The position numbers were made by a program, and so were the translations under genes. A DNA stretch of 64,000 bases from Chinchilla lanigera (taxonomy: Eukaryota; Chordata; Mammalia; Rodentia; Chinchillidae). The DNA is taken from positions 8,839,639 to 8,903,638 of the forward strand of contig NW_004955469.1 of the NCBI RefSeq assembly GCF_000276665.1, in the 5' to 3' direction. Below the pieces are notes generated by a model. The model ran no database searches. It worked only from the letters and a program-made list of their open reading frames with translations, and was not told where the DNA came from. This document shows, in pieces, positions 56,701 through 62,630 of the stretch (position 1 is its first letter; every line of letters starts with the position of its first letter).

Positions 56701-59700
56701 TCTGCTTAAAGTAGTCTTGGGGAGATGATGTGGAGATTATGAATAAGATTTTGCACTGATAAGTCAGACATCCATCTAAAATGTGAGGTATCTCAGGCAA
56801 GCTAGATGGGAACAAAGCTAATGTGCTTGGAAAAACTGAAGACAAATACGCTGATGCTGAAAATGTGTGTGAAAAGTTTTTGTTTTTGTTTTGGAGACAG
56901 GGTCTCACTGTGTAGTTCAGATTGGCCTTGAACTCACTATATAGCCCAGGCTGCCCTTGAACTCACAGCAATCCTCCTGCCTCAGCCCCCAGAGTGCTGG
57001 GATGGCAGGCATGTGCCTTCACACTCAGCTCTCATTTAAATGTATTTTTTGTGTTGGTGGTGGGTTTTGTTGTTTTTGTGGCACGGGGGATTGAACTCAA
57101 GACTTCACACGTGGTAGACAAATGCTCCACCACTGAGCTACACTCCCAAAAACTTTGAGGAAAAGTGCTTCATGAAATGTGAGAGAATAAAGAAACAGTA
57201 TATCCAAACTAACATTTCACATGATTCAAATATATGTTTGTAACTAAATATTTTAAATAGATGTTTGATTACACTTTAGATTATATTTAGATGTTCAGCG
57301 ATCTGTATGTTCAAGTTGGCAAGAAAATCATTTGAAAATCTGGGAGATCTTCTCATTGGGAAACTAGGGACTGGCTTTAGGTTTGGTAACCCACAAGGTG
57401 GTTTTTCCAAGTGCCAGGTAGAAACCCCGGATGAGGAAGAAGCAGGTTTGCTGCTGGCTCCTGTACCTCCGTGTACCCACTTACGGTTCACCTGTATTGG
57501 TCCATGTGAGGAGGCTTTGTGGTTGTCCTGAGAGTACTTGAGGACCAGGCCAGAGACAGGTACAGGTTGGGCTGTGACAAGACTGTCTCCCTGTCCCTCA
57601 GGCAGCACTCGTGGGAGGAACCACCATGATCATTGGCCATGTCCTGCCTGACAAGGAGACCTCCCTCGTGGATGCCTATGAGAAGTGCCGGAGTCTGGCC
57701 GACCCCAAGGTCTGCTGCGACTACGCCCTTCATGTGGGGATCACCTGGTGGGCACCCAAGGTAACAGTGCTGGGGAATCTGGGAAGAAGACACAAGTGGT
57801 CCTGTGGCAGAGGGGCCTGTGGCTGAGCCAGCTGTGGCCTGGTGCCCTCCTGCATTTCTGGGTCCCCCTTCACCATCGGCCTAAGTCCACTACTTAACCA
57901 AAAGAAAATCACTCAGGATTCATAAGGGCAGTGGGTGGGCCTGCCTTCTTAACTTCAAGAGGCTGTTTTTAACAAACAGAAAGATCATGAGCCACACAGA
58001 GCAAGGCCAGAAACCTCAGGCTTCTCGTTCAACCCCGCAGTCTCTTAGCTCGGCCTGCTGCGTACATGGGGACACCTAGCGCAGCGTGCCGGGGAGGGGT
58101 GGGCTGAGCAGGGCTCAGGTGCAGAGGGCTGTGTCCCAGTTGACAGCGCTGAGCTGAGGCCTCCGCCTGGTACGAACAGCCCTAGGGATGTTTCTTTATC
58201 ACTGGGGGCCCCAATCCCAGTCCCACTGGGAAAACCCCGCAACTGTGCTGGGCTGAGGCTGAGATTGAGGCCAGCCCCCACTGAGCCCACCGGTGCCTGC
58301 GCTTGCCCTTCCTGCAAACAGCTACATTTAGATTTCGCTTTGTTGTCGGTGTTTTACCGCTTGTTGCCCAGGGAAGCAGCCTGAATAGTCATTCATTCAT
58401 CCATTATTTATTAAGCCCAGAAACACAAAAAAACAACACGCAGTAAGTTTTATAAAATCATGCAGTTGTGGACCCCGCTCTCTGCTGAGATGGGCATTCA
58501 AACCCTCCTCTACCTCTGTGCTTGAGTTTTAGCCTTGGTCAGGGCTCACCCAGGCTCTTCCAGTATTTCCAGGCTGGCAGTGATAGCAAGCACTAGAGTC
58601 CTGGGACCCCTGCAGCACGAAGGCCATCTGGGCACCAGGCTAACCACAAGGCCAGGCCGACTGTCGGCATCCCTCATCCAGGACTGTCTCAGGTGGGCCT
58701 CCCTTCCTGATGGTGAGAGCTCCCACCCGGAGCCTCTCTGCATTCTCTCTGGAGCTGGCCAGGCCTAGCTGATCCAGGAAGATTCCCAGCAACACTGTGA
58801 AGCCAGGCAACCACCCCAAAGTTGCCAGAGATTCTGAAGACTTTTGGGCATCTAGAATTTAAAAATTTTAATAACAAATATTGCTTTCTAATTACAGATT
58901 TTTAAAGTGGAAAAGAAGGAAGTTTATAACCCATCCTTGTTGTTGCTTTAGCTCACTGTACATATTTTTTACATATACTTTTTGCCTGAGTGTATTTTGT
59001 ATTTTGCTGTGGTCTTCATGACCTGCAGGTTCACGGTTACTAATGTTCTGGCAAGTAGGTGAACCTCAAGCTGTCTCCTCCTGATAGATCAGTGTTTTCT
59101 CCCTAACAGAACAACATCGAGATGATTATCCATATTTGCATAGCTTTGTTCATGTTTTGCTTTGTTCCTAATTTGATGTTCCCAGAGTCTCTGGATTTTT
59201 AGCATAACTATGCCTTCTTTGTAATACCATTTCCACTATGCATGGAGGAGCACGGAGCATAGGAATAGTTGTTATTCCTGCACTTACCAAGAATGCTGGT
59301 TTGGAGACACAAACACAGAACAAACCTATGTGACAGGACAAGCATGCCCGTAATCTAAGGCTGTCCTTATCCCACCACTCCATAATACCTGGAATGTTTC
59401 AGAATACTTCTGGAGAGTGGGACACTGAAGGTTGTGGCAGTCACACGGTGACTCGACCAACCATGCTGGGCATGGACCCCATCTCCCCCTTGCTGGGCCA
59501 GCACCTGCCAGGCAGTTCTGGGATATCGGTACTCACTGGGCATTGCCTTTGCATTTTGCTCTGCAGGTGAAAGCAGAAATGGAGACGCTGGTGAGGGAGA
59601 AGGGTGTCAACTCATTCCAGATGTTTATGACCTACAAGGACTTGTACATGCTTCGAGACAGCGAGCTGTACCAAGTGTTCTACGCTTGCAAAGACATTGG

Positions 59701-62630
59701 GGCGATCCCTCGAGTTCATGCTGAAAATGGGGAGCTTGTGGCTGAGGCAAGTTTGCAGCAGAGGATGTGCGATGGGGTGGCATGGAGTGGGGGGATCCTC
59801 TGATCCTGCAAGGTTCAGCAAAACAAGACGTAAAGCAAAGTGTGAGATGTGAACACCTTAGGGGCCAAGTCTTAACCAAAAGAGCTAAACTTTTCTACTG
59901 TATATAAAAAACAAAGAAACAAAAACCAGTCTCTTTTAATAGTCCGGGAGCTGGGGATATAGCTCAGCAGCAAAGTTCCTGCCTGGCACGCACAAGGTCC
60001 TGAGTTTGATTCCCGGTACAAAAAAAAAAAAAGCAATCAATAGTCCAAAAAGGTTTCTAAGTCTTAGGTGACAGTGCTTTAGTTCTTATGCTATGATGTA
60101 TTTTTGTTAGTACTTATTGATTTTACAGAATATTGGATTTCATTGTGACATTTTCATAAGTCAAACAACATACTTTGATCATATCCATCCCCCTTTACCC
60201 ACCCTTATACCCGTCCCCCACTTCCCTGATGCCACGATATGTACGTTTCATTATAGCAAAAGAGTCTGGAGTATTTTTAATGAGATGTGACATACAAAAT
60301 AGACAAGAATCTGCTTTTCACCTTCCTGTACCTCTTCAAAGGAGCTAAGGTATTATAGAGATTTATTCTCTGATACCAAAACAAACAGCTTTCTTGGTTC
60401 TAGGTCATGGGTGAAATCTAGTTTAAGAGTTGCTGAAGCTAGAGATTTGTCTAGATTTCCTGTGAGGAAACTCCTTCAAACCAGCAACCAGTACTTGTCT
60501 TTGGTGTCCCATGCCTGTTGACTAATCACTGAACTTACTTTTAAGAGGAACAGATACATTTGGTTATTAAAAAATGAGTATCAGGAGAGCCTTACTGCAT
60601 GGTGGTCCTGCATGTATTCTGTAGAAGATGAATGTCACAGGAGTGAGACATGTGGCCAGCCTACTGGCACAGGCTTTGTAGCATATTATATTGTCTCTTG
60701 GCTTCAATTTTTTATTTTGTTGTTTTTTCAAAAAACAGAATAGCATTCAAGACCTTCTCACTGAGCTATATCCCCAGTACTTTTTTTAAATGAACTGATT
60801 AATGTATTTATTTTTATTTTGAGACAAAGTCTCACTAAATCACTAAAGTTGCCCAGGCTGGGCTCGAACTTGAGATCCACCTGCTCAGGCTCCCAGAGTG
60901 CTGGAAATATAAGTATGCATGCACCACCATGCCCAGCTCTGTGTTTTCATTGATCTGTATGGCTCAATTTTCTTTCTTTTGCCATTATTCAGGGTGCTAA
61001 GGAGGCACTAGATTTGGGTATCACTGGCCCAGAAGGAATCGAGATCAGTCGTCCAGAGGAGGTGAGAAAGTCTTCCTGTGTCCATTTTCAGCTTCTTTCA
61101 TGTAGACACAGAATCTTAAGATAGAAAAGACTTCCAAAACATAAGTTGTGTCACTTTCTGTGGGTAGAATTCCTTCCCATATGGAAGTTTCCCAAGACTA
61201 AGGCCAACAGCTTCCTCCAGGCTAAGGCCAACTTCACCTTGAACTTCCTTGGAAGAGACAGCTGTGGGGAACAGTATCTGCTCCCACCACCACCAATTCT
61301 GATGTCAAGGCTCTAAGGGAGACAGTGTCAGCACTCCAAGGTTGCTTTGCCCAAAACCAAATCAGGAGACAAAAGAGACAGAAAGGGCCCTGGGGACTCA
61401 GCATGTTAGGGATGAGAGCCCCATCTGAAGAATACTTTCAACCCTTCTCACCGGAAACAAGGGGCACATACCTGTGCATGCTCTTTCTCCTGATTACTCA
61501 CTGAACTGGAAATTAAAAGCTCTGTTCTCTTCCGCACTCTGCTTTTATCCTTGAGCACGGTTTTTCAGGGCCTTAACACAAATCCCTTAGGCTCCACATC
61601 GTCATTTTCTGAGAAACCACATTAGATCAATATGCCTTTGTACTGTATGACCCTGTTCTGATATTCTAAACCACTTATAAGGGGTTGGTGGTTGAGTGTC
61701 CAGGAGGCATACATGTGGTCCCACCATCATCCTAAGCCTGGTCAAACTACCTTCCTCCTTTCCTGCGTGTGTCCCTGTCCTCCACTGCCTTGAGTGCAGA
61801 TCCTGTAGGGACAACTCAGAACTGGTAGAGAAAGAGGCACCAGATTCAACCATAAAAAATCCTCGGGGGTGGGGCACCCGTGTGGAGCCAGGCCTAGGCT
61901 TGCTTTGTTAGGGAGCACAAGGAAAGAGCAAGGCTTTGACTGTGGTGACAGCAGTAACAGTCACCGTCGGCATCTGCTAGTTAAAGAGTGGGCCCGAGTC
62001 TGCACCAGGGCAGACTGTGCTCCCCACTGACAGTGTCGATGTCCAGAGGTATTTTTATCTGTCCCCACTGGGAGGGAGCGAGTTGCTGCTGACAGCTAAT
62101 CGGTAGAGGCAAGGGGTGCTGTCAGCATCCTACAATGCTCAGGCGGCGCCACCACAAAGATTACCCAGCTATAAATGTCTGCAGCGCTGAGGCACAGAAA
62201 CCCTGAGCGAGGCCAGCTTCCATCTCGACGCCAGCCCCTCTGCTTCTTCACTGAGTTCCCAAGGTGGCTATGGAGAGAATGCATCAGAGAACAGGGAGAG
62301 ATGACACTGGGTTTTCTTGCATTTGCCTTCTAAGCCCTGGTAGCATCCAGCAAGGAGGAGCCTGGTCTCCTAAGTGCTAGGACTTTCCCACTGGCAACCC
62401 AGGTGGTTGGAGTTTAACACTGCTACCCAAGTCTCCCCCCAGTGAGTCCCTGTGGGTGCAGAGGGCCCCTGCTGTGCTGTGTCAGATACTCCAGCATTTT
62501 TTGTGTGGAGGGCTCTCAGGCAGGTGCAGCTGGCTTGAAGGGAGATGATGAAGCTTGGTTCCTTCCTGTCCTTTGTTTCTAACAGCTGGAAGTGGAAGCC
62601 ACTCATCGTGTCATCACGATTGCAAATAGG
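32497..62630 (+). CDS. DPYSL5: DPYSL5 / CRMP5, 5' part of the gene (five coding exons)
   Basis: Joined exons 32497-32757, 57602-57760, 59567-59746, 60993-61061 and 62586-62630 encode 238 residues. They match the start of dihydropyrimidinase-like 5, a cytosolic neuronal protein of about 564 residues that forms tetramers with other CRMPs and regulates tubulin, neurite outgrowth and growth-cone behaviour. The family shares the amidohydrolase fold with dihydropyrimidinase but is not an enzyme. Here the first metal-binding His is Ser66 in DTSTH, and the carboxylated Lys is Gln158 in SFQMF, while His68 and His191 (RVHAENG) remain. Identity as DPYSL5 rather than DPYSL1-4 is set by the N-terminus [15 protein letters not shown] and by [10 protein letters not shown]. 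All junctions are phase 0. The remaining exons lie beyond 64000. Confidence 0.97.
32830..34485. other. intron 2, no recognised gene
   Basis: AT-rich to 33400, then GC-richer. A weak MER5-like stretch occurs around 33690-33760. The minus-strand open frame at 33763-34260 matches nothing I know. Confidence 0.3.
34527..34715. repeat. short degenerate repeats (GAGTACCAA motif)
   Basis: Similar units occur at 34570 (GATGAGTACCAAGTT), 34635 (CATCGAGTACCAAAC), 34673 (GACGAGTTTCAAAGC) and 34689 (AATTAGTACCAGAGC). GTTCCAGGAC also occurs twice (34541 and 34655). I cannot assign a family. Confidence 0.6.
34860..35140 (-). repeat. two antisense B1-type SINEs
   Basis: Reversed B1 bodies at 34866-34990 ('CCCAGGCTGGGCTTGAAC') and 35020-35128 ('GTCCAGGCTGGCCTTGAAC', 'CTCCCAAGTGCTGGGATC'). 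Confidence 0.85.
35212..35305 (+). repeat. ID-type SINE
   Basis: 'GGGTTTAGCTCAGTGGTAGA' to 'CCTGGGTTCCATCTCCAC', with an A-rich end. Confidence 0.88.
35330..35810 (-). repeat. L1 3' region, antisense
   Basis: 'CATAGTATTCCACTGCATAT', 'GGAGTGGAATTGCTAGGTTA' and 'AATAGTTTTCCAAACTGC' are hallmarks of the antisense L1 3' UTR. Confidence 0.75.
35820..37495. other. intron 2, no recognised gene
   Basis: Single-copy-looking sequence with accidental open frames at 36728-37192. No repeat named. Confidence 0.3.
37505..37690 (+). mobile_element. MER5-like (hAT) element
   Basis: 'ACTACTTGGGGAATGTTTAA', 'CAGGTCCCAACCCAGACC', 'CAGTATTTTTAAAAAGCATC' follows the layout of MER5-type hAT MITEs. Diverged. Confidence 0.5.
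37700..39690. other. intron 2, no recognised gene
   Basis: Single-copy-looking sequence with a C run at 39237-39249. No gene recognised. Confidence 0.3.
39700..40060 (+). repeat. probable L2 fragment
   Basis: 'CAGTGGCTCCCTATTGTCCA', 'CCTTACCCTAGCCATCC' and 'GGCACTTGCTCCCTGCATC' follow the L2 ORF 3' end order. Diverged. Confidence 0.5.
40225..40445 (+). repeat. MIR SINE
   Basis: 'CAGCTCTGCCTGCATTAGCT', 'GTGTGATTTGGGCCATG', 'TTCCTCATCTGGAAAG' is a near-complete MIR core. Confidence 0.75.
40450..41780. other. intron 2, no recognised gene
   Basis: AT-rich in part, with an A-rich tract at 41005-41030. Nothing recognised. Confidence 0.3.
42810..43145 (-). mobile_element. MLT1-type MaLR LTR, antisense, inside L1
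   Basis: The reversed MLT1 pattern 'ACCAAATACCACAAACTGGA', 'AAAGATTTATTGAGCTC', 'GGGACCCACCCTTATGCC' sits between two halves of the L1, so it inserted later than the L1. Confidence 0.7.
43205..43342 (-). repeat. B1-type SINE, antisense, inside L1
   Basis: 'GTTGCCCAGGCTGGGCTC', 'GCCTCAGCCTCCCAGAG'; L1 sequence lies on both sides. Confidence 0.85.
43848..44390 (+). mobile_element. fossil mariner-like DNA transposon, internally deleted (copy 2)
   Basis: It is related along its length to the element at 6785-7255: shared 'TTCACCAGATCTGGCAC', 'TCAAAATGACCATGAAA', 'GGACTTCCAGAA'. The latter half is the remains of the transposase C-terminal region. The left end ACTAGGTATGATCAAAAT is imperfectly mirrored by the right end near 44372-44388, consistent with terminal inverted repeats, and TA dinucleotides are present at both ends. 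Internally deleted and full of stops, so inactive. Confidence 0.7.
44391..45729. other. intron 2, no recognised gene
   Basis: Mixed sequence with T-rich tracts at 44606-44616 and 44741-44764. No gene recognised. Confidence 0.3.
45730..46020. promoter_or_regulatory. non-repeat AT-motif block, enhancer candidate
   Basis: No transposon is recognised here, although SINE and L1 insertions lie directly downstream. Several homeobox-type cores cluster (GAATTTAAATTGG, GATAATCAATC, TCATAATTTTAAATG, CTGTAATTCAAG). Regulatory function is inferred from composition only. Confidence 0.2.
46048..46159 (+). repeat. young ID-type SINE with perfect target-site duplication
   Basis: A full ID body ending 'GTTCGGTTCCTGGTACCGG' and a CCAAAAAA tail. 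It is flanked by ATAAAGGAGTCTGGA at 46032-46046 and 46160-46174, a perfect 15-bp duplication. Confidence 0.97.
46265..46870 (-). repeat. L1 3' region, antisense, with B1 insertion
   Basis: 'AATACACATAACAAAACTTA', 'CCATTGTGACCATGTCTACG', 'GCATAACATCATCAAGATTC', 'GTAATATTCTGCTGTACATT' are classic antisense L1 3' UTR. A reversed B1 with a long T run splits it. Confidence 0.8.
46655..46814 (-). repeat. B1-type SINE, antisense
   Basis: A T run of about 26 is followed by a reversed B1 with duplicated segment ('GGCTTTGAACTCATG', 'AGACTGGCCCCAAAATC') and 'GAGTGCTGGGATTATAGGC'. It lies inside the L1. Confidence 0.88.
47000..49065. other. intron 2, no recognised gene
   Basis: Single-copy-looking sequence. 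The 186-codon minus frame at 48078-48638 has no recognisable domain and is probably chance. L2-like sequence may occur around 48600-49050. Confidence 0.3.
49066..49190 (+). repeat. MIR 3' half
   Basis: 'GGATGTTATGAGAATTAAGC' and 'GAGGTGCTCAATAATG' match the MIR right end. Confidence 0.6.
49280..49860 (+). repeat. possible L2 fragment(s)
   Basis: Pyrimidine-rich sequence with L2-like order ('GCAATGATCCTGAGTCTGG', 'CAGCACCCTGACTTTGCC'). Tentative. Confidence 0.35.
50095..50315 (-). repeat. MIR SINE, antisense
   Basis: 'TTAAATAACTTGCTCAAGAG', 'AGTGACAGAGCTGGGATTTA' is the reverse complement of the MIR core. Confidence 0.7.
50320..51595. other. intron 2, no recognised gene
   Basis: No gene or named repeat. 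A pair of GCAGTTAATTGCAAATGTGC / AAGTTAATTGCAGTG stretches at 50740-50775 forms a short local duplication. Confidence 0.3.
51605..51985 (-). mobile_element. MaLR/MLT1-type LTR, antisense
   Basis: 'TTGTTGCTATAGCAAAATAA', 'AGAGGTTTAATCTGGCTTG', 'GGGGGCTCCACCTTGATGAC', 'CTCCCAAAGGCCCCATGTC' follow the reversed LTR layout. Confidence 0.7.
51990..53315. other. intron 2, no recognised gene
   Basis: No gene or named repeat recognised. Confidence 0.3.
53316..53520 (-). repeat. antisense ID plus B1-type SINE
   Basis: Reversed ID at 53330-53385 ('GGGGACTGAACCCAGGAC', 'ACATCACCAGCCC') followed by a reversed B1 at 53398-53515. Confidence 0.8.
53600..53685 (+). repeat. B1-type SINE, 3'-truncated
   Basis: 'GGTTTGGTGGTGCACACCTG' to 'GGCTGAGGCAGAAAAATCAG'; the remainder is missing. 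Confidence 0.75.
53788..53945 (-). repeat. B1-type SINE with internal duplication, antisense
   Basis: Reversed B1 with 'CAGGCTGGCCTTGAAC' and 'AAGGATGGCCTCAAAC', the duplicated segment, and 'AGTGCTGGGATTACAGG'. Confidence 0.88.
53950..55186. other. intron 2, no recognised gene
   Basis: AT-rich to 54110, then GC-rich. The 166-codon open frame at 54665-55165 has no family I know and no splice support. Confidence 0.3.
55187..55290 (+). repeat. young ID-type SINE with perfect target-site duplication
   Basis: The body is nearly identical to that at 46048. GAATGTATTCTGTG flanks it at 55173-55186 and 55291-55304. It ends in a CC plus A run. Confidence 0.97.
55305..56420. other. intron 2, no recognised gene
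   Basis: No gene or named repeat. The minus frame at 55327-55833 is likely chance. Confidence 0.3.
56424..56610 (+). repeat. B1-type SINE followed by ID-type SINE
   Basis: A diverged B1 (56424-56545) then a degenerate ID (56550-56606, 'GAGCTGGGGTTGTAGTGCAG'), a same-strand pair like those at 9711 and 12915. Confidence 0.75.
56880..57150 (-). repeat. antisense B1 (duplicated type) and antisense ID
   Basis: Reversed B1 at 56885-57032 with the duplicated 'TTGGCCTTGAACTC..CTGCCCTTGAACTC' segment; reversed ID at 57070-57150 ('GGGGGATTGAACTCAAGAC', 'CCACCACTGAGCTACACTCC'). Confidence 0.88.
57155..57601 (+). other. DPYSL5: end of intron 2
   Basis: AT-rich, then a polypyrimidine-containing 3' end with CTGTCTCCCTGTCCCTCAG as the acceptor. 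Confidence 0.7.
57602..57760 (+). CDS. DPYSL5: DPYSL5 exon, residues 88-140
   Basis: Bounded by CCCTCAG| and CCCAAG|GTAACA; 159 bases, 53 codons, phase 0 at both ends. It encodes [20 protein letters not shown] through [16 protein letters not shown], part of the amidohydrolase barrel. Ser118 (KCRSLADP) differs from the Gly I recall for the human protein. It starts directly after GTK of the previous coding exon, so the join is seamless. Confidence 0.96.
57761..59566 (+). other. DPYSL5: DPYSL5 intron 3 (1,806 bp)
   Basis: GTAACA donor, TTTTGCTCTGCAG acceptor. I see no SINE in it and no clear repeat; AT-rich at 58860-59000. Confidence 0.93.
59567..59746 (+). CDS. DPYSL5: DPYSL5 exon, residues 141-200, with GC splice donor
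   Basis: 180 bases, 60 codons, phase 0, starting [20 protein letters not shown] and ending [12 protein letters not shown]. The upstream acceptor is TTTTGCTCTGCAG. The donor is GCTGAG|GCAAGT, a GC donor whose other positions match the strong U2 consensus. The joined reading ...[13 protein letters not shown] agrees with the known protein. Gln158 in SFQMF replaces the lysine that is carboxylated in dihydropyrimidinase. Residues F178, Y179 and P188 appear unusual. Confidence 0.96.
59949..60034 (+). repeat. ID-type SINE
   Basis: 'GAGCTGGGGATATAGCTCAG' to 'TGAGTTTGATTCCCGGTAC' with A tail; AATAGTCC on both sides is a short target-site duplication. Confidence 0.92.
60110..60270 (-). repeat. probable L1 3' end, antisense
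   Basis: 'ACATACTTTGATCATATCCA' followed by a C/T-rich tract resembles the reversed 3' UTR of rodent L1. Confidence 0.5.
60745..60942 (-). repeat. antisense ID fragment and B1-type SINE
   Basis: A short reversed ID ('CTCACTGAGCTATATCCCC') then a reversed B1 ('GTTGCCCAGGCTGGGCTC', 'AGTGCTGGAAATATAAG'). Both end just 50 bases before the exon at 60993. Confidence 0.8.
60993..61061 (+). CDS. DPYSL5: DPYSL5 exon, residues 201-223
   Basis: 69 bases, 23 codons ([20 protein letters not shown] then PEE), between CCATTATTCAG| and GAGGAG|GTGAGA. Phase 0. Sequence as expected for CRMP5; too short for a stand-alone domain. Confidence 0.95.
61062..62585 (+). other. DPYSL5: DPYSL5 intron 5 (1,524 bp)
   Basis: GTGAGA donor, CCTTTGTTTCTAACAG acceptor. 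No SINE is visible. CTAAGGCCAAC occurs twice 24 bp apart (61199 and 61223). The 61960-62270 part is CpG-containing and non-repetitive. Confidence 0.92.
62586..62630 (+). CDS. DPYSL5: DPYSL5 exon, residues 224-238
   Basis: 45 bases, 15 codons: [15 protein letters not shown], between CTAACAG| and AATAGG|GTAAGT. A micro-exon-like coding exon with a perfect donor. Val226 replaces the Ala I recall in human. The next exon lies outside the window. Confidence 0.94.

Larger units (their letters stand above)
32758..57601 (+). other. DPYSL5: DPYSL5 intron 2 (24,844 bp)
   Basis: Canonical GTAACG donor and CCCTCAG acceptor. It is filled with L1, MaLR, mariner, MIR and SINE copies listed separately, and I found no nested gene. 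Confidence 0.93.
59747..60992 (+). other. DPYSL5: DPYSL5 intron 4 (1,246 bp, GC-AG)
   Basis: It starts GCAAGT and ends TTGCCATTATTCAG. It contains an ID SINE, an L1 3' fragment and an antisense ID/B1 pair. Confidence 0.88.

Noticed and set aside
59747..59752. Alternative GT donor (GCAA|GTTTGC) for DPYSL5 exon 4
   Set aside because: It would add four bases and break the frame; the context is also weak. The GC donor keeps the protein intact.
62090..62140. RE1/NRSF silencer site
   Set aside because: GGTGCTGTCAGCATCC has a partial resemblance only; spacing and core do not match the consensus.
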